Shown here piece after piece: positions 11,603-20,844 of a stretch of DNA of 64,000 bases. The stretch lies in the NCBI GenBank assembly GCA_020912385.1, contig CP087209.1:2232001-2296000 (forward strand), read 5' to 3'. This DNA is from Neofusicoccum parvum (Eukaryota > Ascomycota > Dothideomycetes > Botryosphaeriales > Botryosphaeriaceae). Within the stretch, counting starts at the first letter, position 1. Each line of letters starts with the position of its first letter. Below the pieces are notes generated by a model. It had not been told where the DNA came from. It searched no databases and worked only from the letters and a program-made list of their open reading frames with translations. Made by a program: the position numbers and the translations under genes.

Positions 11603-12420
11603 AACTACCGTACGACCAAAAGTCTAATCAACCTGTAATCTCCTTATTATCCCTTTCCAATACATTTGGAAAACATCCTTTGACCTCTGGTGTCATCATG
11701 AGGCAACCCTCTTCTCTCTTGTATTTACCACCCAGCCTTTCTCTCTTCTCTCTTCATGCTTTTCACCAGCAGGAGAAGCAACCATTTCAAGTGGTTTCGT
11801 GTGCGTGTGCGTTCTAAGGTCATCAGGAAACGGGTGCGGGGAGCGTTATCATTTGGAGGATGGAGAGTTCCCATTATCTACACGGGGGAAAGCTTTTTCA
11901 GTCTTTCGAAGTGCTCCTTTAGAAGGGTTTGAGGCTTGATATCCCGTCGTTTTGCCGGTGTGTATGTGTTGTGTTGAGGATGATGATGCTGGTGCGGGAG
12001 AGGGAGAGGGAGAGGGGGCCGATCTGGTGGTCCTCTGGGCGACTGAGTTTTTTGGATGGCTAGTCGGGCCTGTGTACAATTCATAATTCGGCATACGTAG
12101 GGAGCAAAAAGGAGATTGATGTATTATGGAGATTAGGAAAGAGAAATTTGTGAGACTTGATGAGCGTCATCTCAGTGCAAAGGCTTGCGTTGAATCTCGT
12201 TGAGACGCGATGTCACAGGGGCTTTTAAAAAAAAAAGGTCCTCTTGCACTATCCATTTCAGAGACCGGAATTCTGCAGCTAAGTCGGTAGCTACTATGAG
12301 CCCTATGACGGTAACACTGGTTTTGATATTCCAGTCCTGTACTCACCCAAGGCCGTCGTTGCTATAGAAAATATGAAGCCTATTGTTATGAGGCACATGC
12401 ATATCTTTCGAGAAAGCCCA
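11603..12420. other. Intergenic between convergent TOM70 and TEN1
   Basis: 3' flanks of convergent genes. It holds a short purine-rich gagagg-type repeat near 11997-12017 and an A10 run near 12228. No gene seen. Confidence 0.5.
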
Positions 12421-12914
12421 TCATTCGGGACTGAATAGGGCATCAGCGGCCTTCCGTGCTTCAACTGCCTTTTCGTAGACATCCAGTCTAATGTCGCCAG
12501 CAGACCAGAGCATGATGGCCTGCGCATTCGTGGCCTCAGCAATATTATCCGCACCCCCTTTCTTCGCTCTCCGTTTCGAGCCATCAGGCGGCGCAGCAAC
12601 GTAGCCGATAATGTTGAGCCAAGCTCCAAACTCTAAGTCGGTGCTCTTCACGGTTTCGAGAACATGGTCGATATTGACATGGACCACAGCGGCGGATTTG
12701 GCAGCGTTGGCAGGGTAGGCGTGCTTTAGGGTGAGAGTCGCGGTGGAGACATCATATCGTTCAACGCTGCGTCCTGGTTGTCAGGAAGACTGTTGTGGGA
12801 AATGCGGGTTGCGCGACAAGCTCACCAGCCCAAGAACCGCACCTTGGAGCCAACGCTCATGCGGCCGAGATCCGAGAGGAAAACCAAGCGGCTGGGCGGC
12901 GGGCCGTACGCCAT
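12421..12914 (-). CDS. TEN1: CST complex subunit Ten1 (telomere-capping OB-fold protein)
   Basis: Small gene of 144 aa in two exons (12914-12826 and 12766-12421). Ten1 binds Stn1 in the CST (Cdc13/Ctc1-Stn1-Ten1) complex that protects telomere ends and recruits polymerase alpha-primase. The spliced N-terminus reads PPPSRLVFLSDL..GSKVRFLGC, then YDVSTATLTLKHAYP, and later LEFGAWLNIIGYV, the layout of fungal Ten1 OB folds. The intron is 59 nt (GTGAGC..GACGCAG). The first CAG after the pyrimidine stretch would put a stop in frame; the acceptor 7 nt further on joins TG|C and gives the expected FLGCV. The C-terminal half carries a basic KRRAKKGG insert. It is divergent from SNF7. Proteins this short and intron-split are often missed, so identity rests on pattern recognition. 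Confidence 0.8.
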
Positions 12915-13491
12915 GGCGACGAGAGCTCAGCGAGAGGACGGCATCGGCTGGGCGCATGCCGCGGCCACGGGAGATTCGCAGTGTCGCGTGTTGGCGCAGG
13001 TATCGCAGCAGTTCGCGGGCGGACGCGGGCGGGCTGGCGGGCTGACCCAGATTGAGGCTCGGACGCACGTGCCACGGCGGCGGGCCAGGCGCTGCATCAT
13101 CGGGCTTCCTTGTGCTTCACCAACTTCCCCCATCTCGCCCACCCGGACAGTGCACGCCCGCCAGGCTTCCACTTTCGCACCCTTCGACTCCACGCCAGGC
13201 AGCCAAACCCTACACCTGCCCGCCCGCCCGCGAGTCGCCCGCATCGCTCCCTCTCGCTGTCGCCTTGCCCCGCTTGTGCGCCTACCACTTCGCCTGTGTC
13301 TAGAGCTTTCCAACCGTCGCCGTGACCAGCGCCCCGCCGCGCGCAGATCGGTCCACGCGCTCGTCGCCGACAAAAGTAGCACCACCACCACAACAGACAC
13401 CGCTTGCGTCTCCGAGGCCTCTGCCCCTCTCCAAGAGTGCTTCGCTAGGATATAGTCACCGCCCCGTTTAAGGATCGTCACAGAGGCAAAG
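12915..13491. promoter_or_regulatory. Divergent promoter region, TEN1 / SNF7
   Basis: About 580 bp between opposed start codons. It is C-rich on the plus strand towards SNF7 (cccgcccgcccgcg near 13220), with no clear TATA box. ORFs here are shadows of biased composition. Confidence 0.5.
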
Positions 13492-14433
13492 ATGTCTGGC
13501 TGGGGGCTGGGTTGGTTCGGCGGCGGCGGTGCCGCGAAGAAGAAGGATGCGCCCAAGAACGCTATCCTGCAGCTGCGGGGGCAGCTTGAGATGCTGTCGA
13601 AGCGCGAGAAGCACCTGCAGCACCAGATGGAGGAGCAGGACGCTATCGCGCGGAAGAACGTCAGCTCGAATAAGACCGGTACGCAATACATCCTTGCTGC
13701 AGCGCACCAGACGAACGTCTGTTGCGAGCGTTGTTGGGAGTCTGTTTTTTATCTGCTACTGACACGGCTCTTTTCGGGGGTGTACAGCTGCCAAGTCCGC
13801 GCTTCGGCGCAAGAAGCAGTTCGAGCACTCGCTCGAGCAGACACAGGGCCAGATAATGACACTCGAGCGCGAGATTTACTCGATCGAGACGGCAAACATC
13901 AACAAGGAGACGCTCGACGCCATGAAGAATGCCGGCTCCGCCATGAAGCACATCCATGCTGGCCTTACCATCGACAAGGTGGATCAGACCATGTACGTTT
14001 GGCCTTATCCTCACCCTCCTCTTATGACTGTCAGAGCATGCGGGACGCCGAAAGAACAATCCACCGCTAACATATTTATCTCACTAGGGAGGAGCTACGG
14101 GAGCAGCATGCAATTGGCGAGGAGATATCCGAAGCCATCGGGCAGCCCATGGGCCAGATGCTCGACGAGGACGAGCTGGACGAGGAGCTCGCCGAGTTGC
14201 AGCAGGAGGAGCTGGACACCAAGATGCTCGAGACGGGCCAGGTCCCGGTCACGGACAAGGTCTCGAGGTTACCGACGGGGCCCCAGGGCGAACGTAAGTG
14301 GATCGCCGTAATCACGGTCTGAAATGCACTTGACTAACACTGAGATATAGTCACCGGAAAGAAGCCCGCCCGGGTCGAGGAAGACGACGAAGAAGAAGAG
14401 CTCAAGAAGCTGCAAGCCGAGATGGCCATGTAA
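13492..14433 (+). CDS. SNF7: ESCRT-III subunit Snf7/Vps32
   Basis: Four exons: 13492-13678, 13788-13992, 14088-14293 and 14351-14433; 226 aa, the usual length. Snf7 polymerises on endosomal membranes to drive multivesicular-body sorting, and in filamentous fungi it also serves pH signalling through the Pal/Rim pathway. The N-terminus (GWFGGGG..KKKDAPKNAILQLRGQLEML) and basic helix 1 are typical. The helical core KKQFEHSLEQTQGQIMTLE and ANINKETLDAMKNAGSAMK is strongly conserved. The acidic tail DEDELDEELAELQQEEL is followed by the C-terminal MIM-like helix EEEELKKLQAEMAM, the Vps4-interacting end. All introns are GT-AG with good CTAAC branch points. Confidence 0.96.
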
Positions 14434-16401
14434 TAACGGACCTTCTTTCAGAGTCGACGGACAGGATCTCCCTCTCTCCCTCCTCCCGCAGCAGCATTAT
14501 GCACCTTTTCTCATCTTCCTCCTCGCTTAGCCTGTTCAACCCACCGGCTATCTCCTTCTCATCGCGTTTACACTGCTCGGTCACATGGAGTTTGGGCACA
14601 TGCGGTTTTCTTACTTCCAACTCGTTTCCTCCATTCCGTTGTTTGATAGCATGAGGCACGGACACACTTTCCTTCTGCAAATCAATGGGAATGCGTGGCA
14701 ATGGCGGTGTATGTGTGCAGTTTGTGGTTTGCGCGCTCTCTGACGCGCGTGAGTTATGCGGACACGGGGGGCTTATAGATGTTGTTTCTGTGTGTTTTTT
14801 TCGAATACCAGCTATCCATACCATGAAGACTTTTTTTTTATTCGATATCCCCCTAGTGCTCTCTTGTCCCTCCTCGTACACGGCGTATTGCAGGGGTTGA
14901 TCTCGAGCGACGCCCCTGCCGATGTGGCAAATATACTGCATGCGTCTTGTGATCTTGCGCCAGCTCTCTGCGTGTGCTGCTCTGATTTAGTGTTCATTTC
15001 GACAACCTGGGATTATTTGCCGCTCTCTAGGCCCTGTCATGTGCATCAGATGCTCAAGAGCTCCGTTCGCTCCGCTCTCCAACCTATTTGACTCTTGCCT
15101 ATATACACTGCGCTTGGTTGCCGGATTTCATGGCTCGCCATGGCTATTGCCAATGATAAATTGACGCAATTCGGGACGTACGCGCCAAGGCTGATGTTTC
15201 CTTTTCAATCACGGGAAACGGGATGTCGTTCTGCCCCGTGGCACTGTGCCTATGGATGACTGTTCCGTGGTCGTAGACCTTAAAACTGCACTTTGTGTGC
15301 GACTTCTGCCTCCATCTTCATCTCCAGCCATGATCTCAGAGTCACGCAGTTCTAAAACATTGTTACTTCTTACAGACAGAGAAAAGGATAATACTCTCTA
15401 GCTGTTCCTTCTGGGCGAGAAGAAATGGGTCTGGAGGTGGTAAATTGCATAAGCCACTTCGTGAAGTTCTTCATTCAATGCGACGACGTAACATGTTCCG
15501 GAAAAGGTTTTCTTCATCTACTTCAATTAACGATGCTGCTTATGCCTACATGATGTTTAAGCGGGGCGGCGCGAACTCTACTGAAGGGTGATGCAGGTCA
15601 TTCCATTAGGTAGAGGGAGAGAATCAACAAGGGGAATTTATCGGGGTGCAATTTTCAGAGGAGACGCCACGTATGGATGGATGGATCTTGAAGCTGGTAG
15701 ACACGAGCCCGGGTCATTGGCAGGACAGAGTTACCACTACGCATGGCATCGAGTGATGGGCTCTCGTGAGTGATAGCTTGTCAAAGAAGACGCGTTTACT
15801 GCAATGAGAGGCGAGCGAGTGATTTCCTTTCCCGCGGACCGCGGTGGTTGGCCGAACATTCTCGATGGTGTGTATAGCGCCTTCTAACAGTAGAACTGAC
15901 TTCTCAGTGACATTTTTGACTGTTCCTTCTTGTAATCCGACATGTGCTGGCTCCTGCCAAGTGGCTACCGTTGCTTCCTCTTCATGGTGTTGAACCGTCA
16001 CGTACAGCTCTTTTGGCTTCCTCGGCGAGCGCCATGTGCTCAACCACCCCCAATTAGGTCATCACAGGGCAGAGTAATGCTAAATATAGTAGCACCAGGA
16101 CCCTTCCCCACATGGTGTTCTGCGGCCCGTGGCGGCACCCTGACCCAAAGCGTCAGGTGTTGGGCCCAACGCTTTCCACGTGTGCCCACCACCATGCTGC
16201 ATCAGGCATGACTCGGCCATCTGCGGCTGCCAAAGTTTGCAGGCAACTTCTAAGAAGCAAGGGCAACGACTTGTGGCGGCCACATGCGCTGCGAATCAGC
16301 AGTTCGGGCTCTGGAGGAATCCTGTGCGCCTCGCCTCTGACCCTCCTCGTCCACATATATAAACCCCCCTCCTCCTCGACCAACACCACCCTTTCTTCTC
16401 C
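14434..16401. other. Intergenic: SNF7 3' flank to U2 snRNA promoter
   Basis: About 2 kb without a convincing protein gene. The scattered ORFs of 60-180 codons have no recognisable domain. The last 50 nt hold the U2 TATA element. Confidence 0.5.
16356..16363 (+). promoter_or_regulatory. TATA box of U2 snRNA gene
   Basis: TATATAAA lies about 45 nt ahead of the inferred U2 5' end, followed by a C-rich then pyrimidine-rich stretch. The spacing fits a small-RNA gene promoter, though the exact transcription start is inferred from homology. Confidence 0.55.
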
Positions 16402-16585
16402 AGCTCTCTTTGCCTTTTGGCTTAGATCAAGTGTAGTTACTGTTCTTCTTAGTTTAATCTCTAGGACGTGCCCACGGGTACATCTAGTGATTAAACCAGT
16501 TTTTGGAAACGGGCTGGGGGCCGCTGAGCATCGCTCATGTCCCTGGCCACAGTGTCGCCCATACTGCACTGTCGTGGGCTGACGC
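16402..16585 (+). ncRNA. U2 spliceosomal snRNA
   Basis: The RNA begins near 16402 and carries the U2 signature in order: the stem I / U6-pairing region ctctctttgccttttggctt, then agatcaagtgtagt and tgttctt. A stem IIa follows (cttag/ctagg around a tttaatct loop), then a stem IIb (gtgcc/ggtac), and the single-stranded attaaaccag with the Sm-type site gtttttgg at 16499-16506. The 3' domain folds as a hairpin: gtcg-ccca and tggg-c-tgac enclose a loop with ctgcact, matching the U2B''-binding stem IV. About 184 nt fits ascomycete U2. The branch-site recognition segment (16433-16438) reads GTAGTT rather than the canonical GTAGTA, which is unusual (see findings). The 3' end is set by the hairpin and may be off by a few bases. 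Confidence 0.88.
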
Positions 16586-19500
16586 GAACAGACCGGCTTC
16601 TGCATGGTTCTGCATCGTGTCTTTCAGCTTGGGCAACTTTTTCGTCGAGCGCCTCACCAAGCGTGCGGTCTTGAGGAAGAAGTGTCATCTGGGCCTTGGG
16701 GGTCTCGCATGGTACTCTTTTGGACACCACCAAGAGGATGCCACCCAGGAAGACCAACTCAACTCATGAGAAGGGTCTCACAGTTTGGAACCTGCGCTGG
16801 CTGCGCATGTCTTTCATTGAGCGCGCTCACTGTGCATGGGTTTCTGAGGAAGAACTGACTGGAAGGGACGCGGAGGGGGATTTCTCTTTCGCGTGCACTG
16901 CGTTCACTTGACCAGCAGACCATATGTGCATTCAACTCTTCCGGGGCCGCTAACACATTTCCTAAACATTGCTGTGGGCACCGGACATCATTGAAGTGGC
17001 ATCGACCAGACCAACACCCAAGGGCGCCATCACCGAGCTACACCGTCGAAGTGCACCGGGGGAGAGAATCACATCACCTTCCAGACACGGCATCAGCAGC
17101 GACCTCGCAGGCCCCGAGAGTCAAGACCGACCTCCTGCGTCTCACCCCGCACCGCGCGCGGCGACGGCAGCGCCGCAGCCGCACTGCGGAATCGAGCCAG
17201 GTCAGCCAGCTCACACCCACAAACCCAAAGATCCCTTATCAGACGGAGGTGTGCGGCGCATTCGGCTACACCAGGAGTAAGAGGACGGCAGCCCGCGCTG
17301 CAGCGCGCTGAGTAGCCACCCGTCGCAGCACCTGGGACGTTGGATAAAGAGGGATCTGTTCCAGAATCTGCAGAGCTGATGCCATGAGTTGTTAGCCCAT
17401 TCTATTTTTTCCTTCCCTTTTCTCTCTGGTGGTGGTGGTGGGGCTGGCGAAGGAACGGCAGCCCTGCCGCCTGCCCTGATTTTTGAAACAGGCACACCCG
17501 TTTCCCCCGCCGGCCGGCCGTCGCTGTCGCAAGATCTGCAACTCCAAAACCAAACGACGCGACACTCGAGACGGCGCGCGTGTCGCAGGATCGACCGGGG
17601 GGTGTGTTCGCCCACCTCAACACTAGACCTGTCCACGGCCTTCCCGGACCCCGAGAAAGCCGTCGTCCAGCTGTCTCCGTGTTTGCGCTGGGCGGGATCG
17701 GTCGTTAGGATGAAACTCTGCCGTCGGTCTTCCCCAGCCGTGCGAGAGGGAAGCGAAGGCGACGCTCGGTGCGCGAGGTGAGCTGGGCCGCGAGCGGGTG
17801 GAGGAGCAAGCTTTTGCGATAACGAGTCGAACGGAGCGAACGGAGCGAAGCGTCATCAGCCGAGTGGGAGATTTGGCAGTGCGACGTGGAGAAGAAGAGC
17901 TAGCTCAAGCTCGTCGCAGCCAAAAGCTTCGTGACTCTTGAAGAGGACTCGGGCGCGGTCATGGGACGCCGGGAGGGAGCGCTGGACGCACGACATATCG
18001 ACTGGGCGAAGACTAGACCCTGAGAGAGGGACAGAAAGTTAAGAGCCGGAGACAAGGCTTTTCCCTTCATCTTACCGACTGACAAGAGAGACTCGGGCTT
18101 GCTCCCCGTCGTCGCCACTCCACCAGGCCCGAGCGCCTGCAGAGATATTGCCAATGAGCGCAGGCGCGCGCGCTGCAAAGAGGACGAGCCTGGGAGGCTG
18201 GCAGCCTGGCAGCCTGGCAGCCTGGCAGCGTGGGCCGTGTTGCTAAATTGGAGCTAATTTGCGGTGAACTAAGTAAAGAAACGTGGTGCAGCGAGCTATT
18301 TTGCTCCACCTGCCGCCTGCCCGAACGGGCCCAATTAACCGCCCGCCGTTTGGCGCTAGCCCGACGCCGTAGCAGGCGCGGCAGCCACCACCTCGCCAGA
18401 CTCACCATGCAGCCCTCGGACGACAAGGTTGCCATCTCGCCGCCGCCGCCGCCTCTGCCTCCACCTCCACCCCAGGCCGCCGCCGCCGCCGCGGCCCGAT
18501 GGCTGCCGCTATCTGCCTCCACGCGAGCGGCCGGCCAGCCCAGGCCGGGTCAATTGCTGACGGGAACTGCAGTAGCCTCGACGGCCATGAAACGACGGGC
18601 CCGCGAGAAGGCGAGCAGCACATGTGGGCGCTGCAGCAGCGGCCGCCGCCTCTGGCCTGACCCGGCCCGGCGCAGAGATGGGTCGCCAGCCGTCGGGCGC
18701 GCCCAGCATGGCACGGCCTAAGCGCTCAGCGGCTCCGTGGAGTCGTACAGCAGTAGCCAGCTCTCCACTTCCGGTAGCGCGCCTGCAGAGAACCCCGGCG
18801 TCCTCAATCTTCGGCCTGCCTGCCTGATCCGCCGATGCAATGAATTGGCAGGCCTGCCCTCCAGCGCCACGCCCGCGGATCGGTAGTGCCGCTCTCGCGG
18901 CGAGCGCTGCGGCCGGGGATGTCCTTGCTAGCCGCCAGTCTACTCGAGATGGAGCTTCTGTGCCTGCGATACGGCAGCGGACGCGATGGCCCAAGCGTGC
19001 CGCAGCCACCCACATCTGGCAGAGAGGCGCGTGTCATGATCCCTGGACGACGTCGTGCTTCTGTCGAACCGCAAGCGCCGCCTGGCCCTTCGAGAACCCA
19101 CCCTCCATCGCGAATGCTCGCCGCTCTTCGCTTGCGCCGCTGACTTGCAGCGTCTCCACCAAGCCCGCGCCGCCGGACGTGTCGTCGTGGGCGTCGTGGT
19201 TCCGCTGAGCAGTGCCCTCCGGCGGGGTCCTGTGTGTTGGTGGCACAGCGGTTTGGTGAGCCCTCCCAGCGTGCAGCGCCGTTGCTAGAGCGCGCCACGG
19301 CCTGCCCGCTACGCGATCGGGCATAGCTCTGCTGCCGCTAGCCGCAGCGGCAGGGGTGCGCGGGCAGGATGCGGCAAAAAAAGATGCGGCATGGATGGGC
19401 GCGGTGCCGTGTTGGACATGCTTCCCGCTGCACCCTAACTAGCGGCATGGCGGCGGCGTGGAGAGGCCAAGCCTGCGCCTCCATCTTTTTCCTTTTCTTG

Positions 19501-20004
19501 CTTTCTATAAAGGCCCCGTGCCGACCGCGCGCAACGGCTGCTGGCCCGACCACCGCTCCGGCGTGCGCTGACGACTGCTTCCCTTTCCGGCCTCCACGCA
19601 CCCGACCCCTCTCCGATTGGACCGTCCGCGCTGAGGGTGGTCTGGGATTCGCTCTCCACTGCTGCTGTCCTCCTGCTTGCTCTTTTCCGTTGCCGCCCGT
19701 ATTACTCGAGCCTCGTCTCATATATCGGCCCTTGTCCCTCTGTCGTGCAACGTTTCTCTTTCCTCTGGGGTGCGGCGCTTAAAATTCTGGAGAAACGACG
19801 AGATCCCACGCCGCTGTCTCTTTAACTGCCTCTTGCTCCTGCCGTCAGACGTAGCTTTTGCGCTTGACCCTTGAACAGTCGAAAAGAGCACCTGTCGATC
19901 TTCAACACCAGCCCACCCAACCACAGCATCCGAGACACCCCCCGGACCAGAAGGACTCCCACCGCATAAACCCGAACGACCATCCGCGGCTCAACCCACC
20001 CACA
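16586..20004. other. Long intergenic region, U2 to DUF3455 gene
   Basis: About 3.4 kb of GC-rich DNA with many overlapping ORFs in all frames and no recognisable gene. It contains an 8-bp tandem repeat (GCAGCCTG) at 18201-18232 and poly-Pro/poly-Ala-coding CCG/GCC runs near 18440-18500. A TATAAAGG at 19505-19512 could serve the DUF3455 gene with a long leader. Confidence 0.5.
18201..18232. repeat. 8-bp tandem repeat (GCAGCCTG)4
   Basis: Three perfect copies of GCAGCCTG and a fourth ending GCAGCGTG, in an otherwise featureless intergenic region. Confidence 0.8.
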
Positions 20005-20844
20005 ATGGCGGCGGCCCTCAGACCCAGGACCACCACGCTCCTCACTCTCCTCCTCTCCCTCCTGGCTACCCTCGCCCTCGCCAGCCCGGTCTCATCACCA
20101 AGCCAACAAGACGCCCGCTCCCTCCACCGCCGCACTCCCGACCTCTCCTGCCTCACCCTCCCCACCATCCCCAACGCCCCGACGCCGCTCCCAGCTCCCA
20201 CCGGCCTCAAGCTCAAGCACGTCGCCCTCGGCGTCGGCACGCAAAACTACTCGTGCGCGACGCCGCAGTCTAGCGCCGTCCCCTCCTCCGCCGGCGCCCT
20301 CGCCTCCCTCTACGACATCGGACCCTTCCTCGCCTCGCCGATCGGCCACCTTTTCGAGAAATCCCTTCCGCCGCTCGCGCTCGCCATGTACGGCGCGCTC
20401 TCCGCGACCGAGCACCGCACCGCCTGGACCGCCGTGATCGAGCAGATGCCGTGGGCGGCGGCGGCTGGCGGCGCCGGGCAGGACATGCTGTCGTCGACGG
20501 CGTTCGGCGAGCACTTCTTCGCGGAGGTGGCGGCGGCGCTGACGCCGACGTGGGACCTGCTGCCGCCCGCGGCCATGTACCCGGACGAGGCGGCCAGCAT
20601 CCTGTTCCAGGGCAAGAAGGAGGCGACGGCGGCGGCGCCCGCCGACGCCTGCCAGGGCCTGGCCGGCGAGGGCGCCGTCCCCTGGCTGTTCCTGTCCAAG
20701 GCCGCCAGCAGCGACGACGCCATCTCGGCCGTCTACCGCGTCGTCACCGCCGGCGGCATGCAGCCCGACACGTGCGAGGGCGTCGCCGCCACAGAGGTCG
20801 AGGTCAAGTACGCCGCTGAGTACTGGTTTTACGGGCCCGAGTGA
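20005..20844 (+). CDS. Secreted DUF3455 family protein
   Basis: Intronless, 279 aa. The N-terminus is a clear signal peptide (hydrophobic TLLTLLLSLLATLALA, probable cleavage after ASPVSS or nearby), followed by a dibasic/RR propeptide-like segment. The mature part has the DUF3455 pattern: LPTIPNAPTPLPAPTGLKLKHVALGVGTQNYSC at the start, SLYDIGPFL, and a C-terminal end in which the last 70 residues carry VYRVVTAGGMQPDTCEG and a closing AEYWFYG. The family is uncharacterised; some database entries call members malate dehydrogenase, which this sequence does not support because it has no Rossmann motif. Two conserved cysteines (NYSC and DTC) may form a disulfide. The ATG at 20005 gives the signal peptide; upstream in-frame sequence is leader-like. 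Confidence 0.85.
   Translation: MAAALRPRTTTLLTLLLSLLATLALASPVSSPSQQDARSLHRRTPDLSCLTLPTIPNAPTPLPAPTGLKLKHVALGVGTQNYSCATPQSSAVPSSAGALASLYDIGPFLASPIGHLFEKSLPPLALAMYGALSATEHRTAWTAVIEQMPWAAAAGGAGQDMLSSTAFGEHFFAEVAAALTPTWDLLPPAAMYPDEAASILFQGKKEATAAAPADACQGLAGEGAVPWLFLSKAASSDDAISAVYRVVTAGGMQPDTCEGVAATEVEVKYAAEYWFYGPE

Noticed and set aside
18407..18721. Pro/Ala-rich ORF starting MQPSDDKVAISPPPPP
   Set aside because: A product of CCG/GCC runs in intergenic DNA. There is no continuation into any conserved sequence.
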